A stretch of 8,723 nt of DNA from assembly GCA_003220975.1 (NCBI GenBank), contig QHTX01000077.1, positions 1-8,723 on the forward strand, given 5' to 3'. The notes beneath the pieces were generated by a model. That model worked only from the letters and a program-made list of their open reading frames with translations. It was not told where the DNA came from and ran no database searches. This document shows positions 1 to 6,087 of this stretch, piece after piece (the first letter of the stretch is position 1; every line of letters begins with the position of its first letter). A program made the translations under genes and the position numbers. This DNA comes from Gemmatimonadota bacterium. GTDB taxonomy: Bacteria > Gemmatimonadota > Gemmatimonadetes > Gemmatimonadales > GWC2-71-9.

Positions 1-344
1 ACGAGTTCTCCATCACGCCGCAGGGATATGACCCGACCGCGTCCAACGGCCAGGCGAAGTCCAGCGCGTTCGGCAAGGCCTACCTCGCCATGACGGGCGA
101 AATCGGCGCCCGGCTGTCGCAGATGTTCTACGTGAGCACGTTCGTGGACGCCGGCAACGTGTGGGCCCGCGCCGGGGAATTCAATCCGACGCGGCTGTTC
201 CGGGGCGCCGGCATCGGCCTGAGCATCATCTCGCCGCTCGGGCCGATCGGCATCGACTGGGCGTACGGCTTCGACCGCACCGATGCGCTCGGGCGGCCGG
301 CGCCGGGCTTCAAGCTGCACTTTAAGCTCGGCAACTTCTTCTGA
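1..344 (+). CDS. bamA: Outer membrane protein assembly factor BamA, C-terminal end (5' truncated)
   Basis: The window opens inside this gene; the frame starts at base 3 and gives 113 residues before TGA at 342-344. These are the last strands of an Omp85-type 16-strand barrel, the outer-membrane core of the BAM complex that folds and inserts beta-barrel proteins. The visible marks are the FVDAGNVW strand (residues 48-55 of the fragment), the conserved SPLGPIGIDWAYGF stretch (77-90), and a C-terminal alternating pattern ending in Phe (LHFKLGNFF), which is the usual barrel insertion signal. The POTRA domains and the VRGF loop lie outside the window. Position immediately ahead of skp and lpxD matches the widely conserved bamA-skp-lpxD order and argues against TamA or another Omp85 relative. 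The ATG at 90 is internal and is not the start. Confidence 0.93.
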   Translation, partial: EFSITPQGYDPTASNGQAKSSAFGKAYLAMTGEIGARLSQMFYVSTFVDAGNVWARAGEFNPTRLFRGAGIGLSIISPLGPIGIDWAYGFDRTDALGRPAPGFKLHFKLGNFF

Positions 345-350
345 TCCAAC

Positions 351-366
351 CCCCGCCTCCGCGGGG
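351..366 (+). promoter_or_regulatory. GC hairpin in the bamA-skp gap
   Basis: The sequence CCCCGC-CTCC-GCGGGG forms a perfect 6-bp all-GC stem with a 4-base loop, six bases after the bamA stop. No T-run follows directly (the next bases are CTACCTGTACC), so it is not a classic intrinsic terminator. It could be an attenuating or RNA-stabilising hairpin between bamA and skp, or simply chance in GC-rich DNA. The function is inference only. Confidence 0.35.
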
Positions 367-387
367 CTACCTGTACCAGTTTCTCTT

Positions 388-394
388 GGGGAGA
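388..394 (+). promoter_or_regulatory. Ribosome binding site deciding the skp start
   Basis: The purine run GGGGAGA ends 6 bases before the ATG at 401. This supports ATG 401 over an in-frame TTG at 386, which would put the Shine-Dalgarno inside the coding region and add five residues ahead of the signal peptide. Confidence 0.7.
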
Positions 395-400
395 TGTGTC

Positions 401-931
401 ATGAGGCGTGCAGTGACAGTGTGGGCGTGGCTGGGCCTTGCGCTGGCCGTGCCGGTCGCGGCCCGAGCGCAGGCGCAGTCCGGGCTCAAGATCGCGTTTG
501 TCAGCTATCAGACGATCCTGCAGCAGACCCCGGGCTACACCGCCGCGGAGTCGACGTTCAACAAGGAAGTCCAGGGGTACCGCGACGAGGTGCAGAAGCT
601 GCAGCAGCGGCTCGACTCTGCCGTGCGGACGTTCGACCAGCAGGCGATCGCCCTCTCCCCTGCGGCGAAGCAGGCGAAGCAGCGTGACCTGCAGCAGCTG
701 CAGCAGCGCTTCGAGCAGCGCAACAGCGAGCTCCAGGACAAGGCGCAGCAGCGCCAGCGCGAGCTGCTCCAGCCGATCCAGGCGCGCGTCACCGGCGTGA
801 TCCAGGGCATCCGCGCCGAGGGCAACTACCAGCTGATCTTCGACGCCGACGCGCCCGGCGTCATCGTCGCCGCCGACCCGACCCTCGACATCACGTCCAA
901 GGTGATCGCGCGGCTCAAGCAGTCCCAGTAG
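401..931 (+). CDS. skp: Periplasmic chaperone Skp/OmpH
   Basis: The 176-residue product matches the usual Skp/OmpH size. It starts with a Sec signal peptide: positive MRR, a hydrophobic stretch at residues 5-20, and a likely cut after ARA at residue 23. The mature chain opens with the family strand LKIAFVSYQTILQQTPGY (29-46). A long charged, Gln-rich coiled coil then runs from about 47 to 128, and the chain returns to the beta body with YQLIFDADAPGVIVAADPTLDIT (143-165). Skp trimers hold unfolded outer-membrane proteins in this tentacle cavity as they cross the periplasm towards BamA, the gene just upstream. ATG 401 is chosen for its Shine-Dalgarno. The helical part is unusually rich in Gln, from CAG-rich codons near 596-760, but stays in frame. 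lpxD follows after 15 bases, in the same frame beyond the TAG stop. Confidence 0.93.
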   Translation: MRRAVTVWAWLGLALAVPVAARAQAQSGLKIAFVSYQTILQQTPGYTAAESTFNKEVQGYRDEVQKLQQRLDSAVRTFDQQAIALSPAAKQAKQRDLQQLQQRFEQRNSELQDKAQQRQRELLQPIQARVTGVIQGIRAEGNYQLIFDADAPGVIVAADPTLDITSKVIARLKQSQ

Positions 932-946
932 GGACGGCGGGGTCCC

Positions 947-2008
947 GTGGCTGCAGAGGGGAGCGTCCGCCGGCTCAGCGCCCGGGAAATCGCCGCCCTC
1001 ACCAACGGGCAGCTCGCGGGCGCCCCGGACGTTTCGGTGACCGGAGTCGCGCCGCTCGACCGCGCCGGCCCGGACGACTTGTCTTTTCTTGCCAGCAAGC
1101 GCTATCTCCCGTACTTTCAACGCTCTAGCGCGGCCATCGTCCTCTGCAAGCCGGACCTGGTAGAGCCCGGCTCGGCGGGACCGGGGTGTCGCGTCTTGGT
1201 GCGCGACCCCCACGTGGCCCTGCTGTCGATCATCCCGGTGCTCTACCCGGAGCCCGCCTGGGAAGCGGGCGTGCACCGCACGGCCATCGTGGGCGCGGGG
1301 GCCGTGTGGCAGGAGCCGGTGGCGATCGGCCCTTACGCCGTGCTGGGGCGCGGCGTGCGACTCGGCAAGAACGCTCGCATCGGCGCCGGGTGCGTGCTGG
1401 GAGACGGCGTCGCGCTGGGCGACGATGTGCAGCTGTTCCCGCACGTGGTGTGCTACAGCGGGACGGTGGTCGGCAGCCGGGTGATCCTCCACGCCGGCGT
1501 GCGGCTCGGCTCCGACGGCTTCGGGTACGTGCCCGGCAGGAACGGCGAGCTGCCCCGTAAGATCCCCCAGGTCGGGCGCTGCCTCATCGGGGACGACGTG
1601 GAGATCGGCGCCAATACGACCATCGACCGCGGCAGCGTCGACGACACGGTGATCGGCCCCGGCACGAAGATCGACAACCTGGTGCAGATCGGGCACAACT
1701 GCCGCATCGGCGCGCGCTGCCTGATCGCCGGGCAGGCGGGAATCGCCGGGAGCACGCATGTCGAGGACGACGTGTTCCTGGCCGGGCAGGCGGGGCTCGC
1801 CGACCACATCACGATCGGACGCGGGGCGCGGGTGACGGTGCAGGGAGGGGTGATCGGCGACATCGAGCCGGGGGCGACGGTGACCGGCTACCCGGCGCGC
1901 AATCATCGCGAGTTCCTGCGCGCTCAGGCCGCGCTGTATCGGCTGGCGGAGATCGTGGACGACGTCGAGGCGCTCGTGCGCCGCGGGAGTCATGAGCCGC
2001 AACGCTAG
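947..2008 (+). CDS. lpxD: UDP-3-O-acylglucosamine N-acyltransferase LpxD
   Basis: LpxD transfers a 3-hydroxyacyl chain from acyl-ACP to the 2-amine of UDP-3-O-acylglucosamine, the third step of lipid A synthesis, in the cytoplasm. The 353 residues show the LpxD N-terminal domain (SAREIAALTNGQL at 11-23, then ITGVAP-like VTGVAPLDRAGPDDLSFLA at 31-49). A left-handed beta-helix of hexapeptide repeats follows (about 108-312) with the signature GSDGFGY (188-194), and a C-terminal helix (321-346) completes the chain. H250 in QIGHNC aligns with the catalytic His239 of E. coli LpxD, and H287 sits 37 residues later as His276 does there. The start is GTG at 947, the first start after the skp TAG in this frame, preceded by GGGACGGCGGGG. 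The 3' end overlaps the next gene by 17 bases. Confidence 0.96.
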   Translation: MAAEGSVRRLSAREIAALTNGQLAGAPDVSVTGVAPLDRAGPDDLSFLASKRYLPYFQRSSAAIVLCKPDLVEPGSAGPGCRVLVRDPHVALLSIIPVLYPEPAWEAGVHRTAIVGAGAVWQEPVAIGPYAVLGRGVRLGKNARIGAGCVLGDGVALGDDVQLFPHVVCYSGTVVGSRVILHAGVRLGSDGFGYVPGRNGELPRKIPQVGRCLIGDDVEIGANTTIDRGSVDDTVIGPGTKIDNLVQIGHNCRIGARCLIAGQAGIAGSTHVEDDVFLAGQAGLADHITIGRGARVTVQGGVIGDIEPGATVTGYPARNHREFLRAQAALYRLAEIVDDVEALVRRGSHEPQR

Positions 2009-3287
2009 GCGCAGCATCCGGCACAAGGCGTCCGTCTCGGGCACCGGCCTCCACACGGGTGCGCAGACGGAGGCGACGTTCCTGCCCGCGCCCGCGGGTC
2101 AGGGGATCGTGTTCCGGCGCGTGGACCTCAAGGGGAAACCCGAAGTCCCCGCGCTGCTCTCCGAGGTGGAGGCGATCGAGCGTCGCACCGCGATCGGCAA
2201 GGGCGACACCACCATCCATACCGTCGAGCACCTGTTGGCGGCCGTCGCCGCGCACGAGATCGACGACCTCATCGTGGAGCTCTCCGGCCCCGAGCCGCCC
2301 ATCCTCGACGGCAGCGTGCAGCCGTATTTCGAGGCGCTCGAGCAGGCGGGTCCCACGGAGACGGGCGGCGAGCCGGTGATCCTCAGCGTGCAGGCGCCGT
2401 TCACCGTGACGGAAGGCGACGCGAGCTATATCGTGGCGCCGGCGAAGGAGCTGCGGCTCACCGTCACCATCGAATGGCCGCACCCGCTCATCGGGCGGCA
2501 GGCGGGGACCTGGACGGTGACGCCGCAGGCCTTCGCGCGCGACCTGGCGCCGGCCCGCACGTTCGGGTTCACGAGCGAGGTCGCGGGGCTGCAGGCGAAG
2601 GGGCTCATCAAGGGGGCATCGAGCGCCAACGCCATCGTGCTGGACGACCACGGGCTCGCGGACGGCGGCCAGTTGCGCTGGCCGGACGAATTCGTCCGCC
2701 ACAAGGCGGCGGACATCCTGGGCGACCTCGCCCTCACCGGCGGCCGCGTCCGGGCGCACATCGTCGCCACCCGGCCCAGCCATGGCGGCAATATCGCGCT
2801 GGCGCACGCCCTGGCCCGGGCGGCGCGCCGCACCGGGGGCGGCGCCCCGAAGATGGACATCGGCCGCATCATGGATGTGCTGCCGCACCGCTACCCGTTC
2901 CTGCTCGTCGACCGGATCATCGAAGTCGAGGGGCGGCAGCGGATCGTCGGCATCAAGAACGTCACGATCAACGAGCCGTTCTTCCAGGGGCACTTCCCGG
3001 GACACCCCGTCATGCCCGGGGTGCTCATTATCGAGGCGATGGCCCAGGTGGGCGGCATGCTGCTGCTGAGCTATTTCGAGGGGCAGAACATCGACGACAA
3101 GGTCGTGTACTTCATGTCGCTCGACAACGTGAAGTTCCGACGACCGGTGATACCGGGGGATCAGATCCGCTTCGAGCTGGAGATGCTGAGCTTTCGCGGG
3201 AAGACGTGCAAGATGAAGGGCGAGGGGTACGTGGACGGGCAGCTGGTCGTGGAGGCGGAAATGATGGCGTCGGTGGTGGACAAGTGA
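1992..3287 (+). CDS. lpxC: Bifunctional LpxC deacetylase - FabZ dehydratase fusion
   Basis: This single 431-residue frame holds two complete enzymes. Residues 1 to about 275 are LpxC, the zinc amidase that removes acetate from UDP-3-O-acyl-GlcNAc, the committed lipid A step. Its motifs are SGTGLHTG (16-23), TVEHLLAA with zinc ligand H80 and catalytic E79, HKAAD with zinc ligands H237 and D241, and the catalytic His H264 in PSHGGN. Residues from about 288 are FabZ, the 3-hydroxyacyl-ACP dehydratase of fatty-acid elongation, with MDIGRIMDVLPHRYPFLLVD and the hot-dog active-site stretch GHFPGHPVMPGVLIIEAMAQ; H334 and E348 match His54 and Glu68 of E. coli FabZ. The linker is only about 12 residues. 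Such fusions are known from Bacteroidota and some related phyla. The ATG at 1992 lies inside the end of lpxD; GGGAG sits only 2 bases ahead. An internal ATG at 2853 marks the FabZ domain start and could in principle give free FabZ. Confidence 0.96.
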   Translation: MSRNARRSIRHKASVSGTGLHTGAQTEATFLPAPAGQGIVFRRVDLKGKPEVPALLSEVEAIERRTAIGKGDTTIHTVEHLLAAVAAHEIDDLIVELSGPEPPILDGSVQPYFEALEQAGPTETGGEPVILSVQAPFTVTEGDASYIVAPAKELRLTVTIEWPHPLIGRQAGTWTVTPQAFARDLAPARTFGFTSEVAGLQAKGLIKGASSANAIVLDDHGLADGGQLRWPDEFVRHKAADILGDLALTGGRVRAHIVATRPSHGGNIALAHALARAARRTGGGAPKMDIGRIMDVLPHRYPFLLVDRIIEVEGRQRIVGIKNVTINEPFFQGHFPGHPVMPGVLIIEAMAQVGGMLLLSYFEGQNIDDKVVYFMSLDNVKFRRPVIPGDQIRFELEMLSFRGKTCKMKGEGYVDGQLVVEAEMMASVVDK

Positions 3288-4051
3288 TTCACCGCACGGC
3301 CCTCGTCGACCCCACCGCTCACGTGAGCGGGGACGTCACGGTGGGGCCGTACGCCATCATCGGGCCGCGGGTCACCGTAGGAGACCGCTGCCACATCGCC
3401 GCGCACGCCGTGCTCGAGCGCAACGTGAAGCTCGGCACGGGAGTCAAGGTGGGCTACGGCAGCGTCCTCGGCAACGACCCGCAGGACCTGAAGTACCTGG
3501 GCGAGGACACGTGGGTGGAGGTGGGCGACGCCACCGTGATCCGCGAGTACTGCACGATCAACCGCGGGACCGCGGCGACGGGGAAGACCGCCGTGGGGCG
3601 ACGCTGCTTCCTGATGTCCTACGTGCACCTGGCGCACGACTGTGTGGTGGGCGACGACGTGATCATCGCCAACGCGGTGCAGATGGCGGGGCACGTCACC
3701 ATCGAAGACCGCGCCGTCATCTCGGGGCTCGTGCCGATCCACCAGTTCGTGCGGATCGGCACGTTCGCGTTCGTGGGCGGCGGGTCGCGGGTGAACCAGG
3801 ACGTGCCGCCCTACACGAAGGCCGTGGGCAACCCGGTGCATCTGTACGGCCTGAACTCGGTGGGGCTGCAGCGGGCGGGCTTCGCCCCCGAAGTGAAGCT
3901 CGCCCTGAAGCGGGCCTACCGGCTGCTGTTCAACTCGGACATGACCGTGAGCCAGGGGATCGCGAAGGCCCGGGGCGAGCTGCCGGCGGTCGCGGAGGTC
4001 GAGCACTTCCTGAAGTTCATCGAAGGGTCGCAGCGAGGAGTGCTGGTGTGA
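3284..4051 (+). CDS. lpxA: Acyl-ACP--UDP-N-acetylglucosamine O-acyltransferase LpxA
   Basis: LpxA catalyses the first, reversible lipid A step: transfer of a 3-hydroxyacyl chain from ACP to the 3-position of UDP-GlcNAc, as a soluble trimer. The 255 residues equal the usual length (E. coli 262). The N-terminal left-handed beta-helix runs from IHRTALVDPTA (2-12) to about 185, with a helical C-terminal domain after it. H115 and catalytic H118 lie in HLAHDC; H137 and H153 match E. coli His144 and His160. QDLKY (67-71) and INRGT (92-96) are the substrate-site motifs. G166 occupies the hydrocarbon-ruler position (Gly173 in E. coli), which leaves room for a long acyl chain; this is inferred by counting from aligned histidines. 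The start is GTG 3284, overlapping the previous stop as GTGA; homologues begin with this same MIH-type N-terminus, ruling out the longer upstream frame. Confidence 0.95.
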   Translation: MIHRTALVDPTAHVSGDVTVGPYAIIGPRVTVGDRCHIAAHAVLERNVKLGTGVKVGYGSVLGNDPQDLKYLGEDTWVEVGDATVIREYCTINRGTAATGKTAVGRRCFLMSYVHLAHDCVVGDDVIIANAVQMAGHVTIEDRAVISGLVPIHQFVRIGTFAFVGGGSRVNQDVPPYTKAVGNPVHLYGLNSVGLQRAGFAPEVKLALKRAYRLLFNSDMTVSQGIAKARGELPAVAEVEHFLKFIEGSQRGVLV

Positions 4052-5025
4052 GCACGGCGCCGGTGCGGGTCGGCGTCATCGGCACCGGAGCGCTCGGGTT
4101 CCACCACGCGCGGCTGTTGCGGCGCATGCCGGGCGTCGCGTTCGCCGGCATCTACGACAAGAATCCGGCGCGCGCGGCCGAGGTGGCGCAGCAGCTCGAC
4201 ACGACGGCCCTGCCGTCGCTCGGCGCGCTGCTCGAGCGGGTGGACGCGGTGACGGTCGCGGTGCCGACCCCCGCCCACACGGCCGTGGGGCTCGCGGTGC
4301 TCGAGCGCGGGGTCGCGCTGTTGATGGAAAAGCCGCTCGCGGATTCCGTGGCCGCCGCGGAGCAGCTCGTGCGCCGCGCGGCGGAGCGCGGGATGGTGCT
4401 GCAGGTCGGGCACGTGGAGCGGTTCAACCGCGCCGTGCGGGCGGCGGCGCCGTACCTGGACGAGCCGCGCTTCCTCCAGATCGACCGCCTCGCCCCGTTC
4501 CAGCCGCGCGGCACGGACGTCGCCGTCATTCTCGACCTCATGATCCACGACCTCGACCTCGTGCTCGAGCTCGTGGGCGCCGACGTGAGCGACGTGCGGG
4601 CCACCGGCATCCCGATCCTCACGCCCCATGTGGACATCGCGAACGCGCGCATCGAGTTCGCGAACGGCGCCATCGCCAACGTCACCGCCAGCCGCGTCTC
4701 CCGCGAGCGCACGCGCAAGCTCCGCATCTTCCAGCCGACGGGGTATTTCTCCCTCGACCTGGCGCAGGGGAGCGGGGACTTCTTCCGGCTGCGGCCGGGG
4801 TGGCAGGGGATCGGCGCTACCACGCTCGAGCAGATCGTCGAGCACGTGCGGCTCGACGCCCCCGAAGCGGAGCCGCTCAAGCTGGAGCTCGAGAGCTTCC
4901 TGCGCGCGGTGCGCGGCGAGGAAGCCGTCGTGGTGTCGGGCGCCGCCGGGGCGCAGGCCCTGGCGCTCGCCTGCCGCGTCGCGGACGCCGTCCAGGCCTC
5001 GCCCCTCGCCAACGCGCGGCCGTGA
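4048..5025 (+). CDS. Gfo/Idh/MocA oxidoreductase, GnnA-like (putative UDP-GlcNAc 3-dehydrogenase)
   Basis: The 325-residue protein has an N-terminal Rossmann domain (VRVGVIGTGALGFHHARLL, glycines at 9, 12, 14 and 17, with D37 after the second strand favouring NAD). It carries the family EKP motif with catalytic K95, the GHVERFN stretch (121-127), and DLMIHDLDL, whose D163, H167 and D170 form the usual DxxxHxxD site. A C-terminal beta domain follows. GHxERFN and the site between lpxA and lpxB recall GnnA of Acidithiobacillus ferrooxidans, which oxidises the 3-OH of UDP-GlcNAc so that GnnB can aminate it and give amide-linked lipid A. No GnnB aminotransferase is adjacent here, so substrate and product are unproved; another sugar-nucleotide oxidation is possible. 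The GTG start at 4048 has GAGGAG (4035-4040) 7 bases ahead and overlaps the lpxA stop; earlier in-frame codons lie within lpxA. Confidence 0.82.
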   Translation: MSTAPVRVGVIGTGALGFHHARLLRRMPGVAFAGIYDKNPARAAEVAQQLDTTALPSLGALLERVDAVTVAVPTPAHTAVGLAVLERGVALLMEKPLADSVAAAEQLVRRAAERGMVLQVGHVERFNRAVRAAAPYLDEPRFLQIDRLAPFQPRGTDVAVILDLMIHDLDLVLELVGADVSDVRATGIPILTPHVDIANARIEFANGAIANVTASRVSRERTRKLRIFQPTGYFSLDLAQGSGDFFRLRPGWQGIGATTLEQIVEHVRLDAPEAEPLKLELESFLRAVRGEEAVVVSGAAGAQALALACRVADAVQASPLANARP

Positions 5026-6087
5026 GCCGCGCGCCCCGCATCTACGTCTCGGCGGGCGAGCCGTCGGGGGACGCGCACGCCGCCGCCGTGGTGACGGCGT
5101 TGCGACGGCGCCTCCCGGCGGCCGCGTTCGAGGCGTTCGGCGGCCCGAGCCTCGAGGCCGCCGGTGCGACCGTGCTCGACCGCATGGAGCGGATGTCGGT
5201 CGTGGGATTCGTCGAGGCGCTGTGGAAGCTTCCCGCGCACTTCCGCCTGCTTGCGCGGGTGCGCGAGGCGTTCCGGACCAAGCGCTACGATCTCGCCATC
5301 CTGGTCGACTACCCGGGGTACCATCTGCGCGCCGCGGCGGCGGCGCACGCCGCCGGCGTTCCCGTGCTGTACTACATCGCGCCGCAGCTGTGGGCCTGGG
5401 CCCCGGGGCGGGTGCGCCGGCTCGCCGCCGTGAGCCGCCTCGCGGTGATCCTGCCGTTCGAGGAAACGTTCTTCCGCGACCACGGCGTGCCCGCGACGTT
5501 CGTCGGGCATCCGCTGCGGGACCGGCCACCGCCGCCGGCCCGGGCCGAGGCCCGCCGGGCGCTCGGGCTCGACCCCGAGCGCCCGGTGCTCGGCCTGTTT
5601 CCCGGGAGCCGGGCGCAGGAGGTGCGGCGGCTCTGGCCGGCGTTCCGCGGCGCCGCGGAGCGCGTGCTGGCCGAGCGGCCGGTCGTCCAGGTCGTCGTCG
5701 CCGGCACGTCGCGCGCCCGCTATCCGCACCCGGGCGCCATCCGCATTCACTGGGGCGATCCGCGCCCCGTGTTCGCCGCCGCGGACGCGGGGCTGTGCAA
5801 ATCGGGGACGACCACGCTCGAGGCGGCGTTGGCCGACGTCCCCATGGCCATCGCCTACCGGCTCAACCCCGTGTCGTTCGCCATCGCGATCCGCGTGCTG
5901 CGGGTGCCGCACGTCGGGCTCGTGAACCACCCCGCAGGCGCTGGCGGAGACAATCCTGCCGCTGCTCGATCCGGCGGGCGCCGCGGCGCGGCGGCAGCGC
6001 CAGGGTCTCGCCCTGGTGCGCGACCGGCTTGGCCCACCGGGGGCCGCCGATCGCGTGGCGGCGCTCGCGGCGGAGCTCGTCGGGTGA
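5022..6087 (+). pseudogene. lpxB: Lipid-A-disaccharide synthase LpxB, reading frame broken by an internal deletion
   Basis: LpxB (glycosyltransferase family 19) joins UDP-2,3-diacylglucosamine to lipid X at the inner face of the cytoplasmic membrane. Codons 1-303 from GTG 5022 are clearly LpxB: SAGEPSGD (10-17), LVDYPGYHLR (94-103), YYIAPQLWAWAPGRV (117-131), VGHPL (161-165), LFPGSRAQE (192-200) and KSGTTTLEAAL (260-270). After VGLVNH (to 5930) homology stops in this frame. From 5929 a second frame reads TPQALAETILPLLD and continues through DRLGPPGAADRVAALAAEL to TGA 6085-6087, the normal LpxB C-terminus. Compared from memory with E. coli LpxB, about 15-18 codons are missing between the parts, including the conserved PELxQ-type segment. 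The shift fits a loss of 3n+2 bases. That TGA overlaps the next gene's GTG, as at the neighbouring junctions, which supports it as the true end. The cause may be a real mutation or an assembly error. No Shine-Dalgarno is visible, so translation probably depends on coupling. Confidence 0.9.

Noticed and set aside
590..760. CAG-rich stretch in skp as a trinucleotide repeat or expansion
   Set aside because: The CAG codons are scattered among others and encode the expected heptad-type coiled coil of Skp. There is no pure repeat run.
929..949. Skp-LpxD read-through fusion, since both are in the same frame
   Set aside because: A TAG separates them, the next in-frame GTG has a purine-rich upstream region, and each protein is complete on its own.
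128..2056. Long minus-strand open frame (642 codons)
   Set aside because: It lies opposite bamA, skp and lpxD, which are certain. Its translation is an Arg/Ala/His/Asp-rich shadow with no family motif, as is normal for the antisense of high-GC genes.
2474..3283. Upstream extension of the LpxA frame through lpxC-fabZ
   Set aside because: This part is an Arg/Gly/Ala/Pro-rich shadow of LpxC-FabZ. The LpxA homology begins exactly at GTG 3284.
5900..5960. Programmed ribosomal frameshift in lpxB
   Set aside because: There is no slippery heptamer at the junction, and conserved codons are missing as well as the frame being changed. A programmed shift would not delete a core segment.
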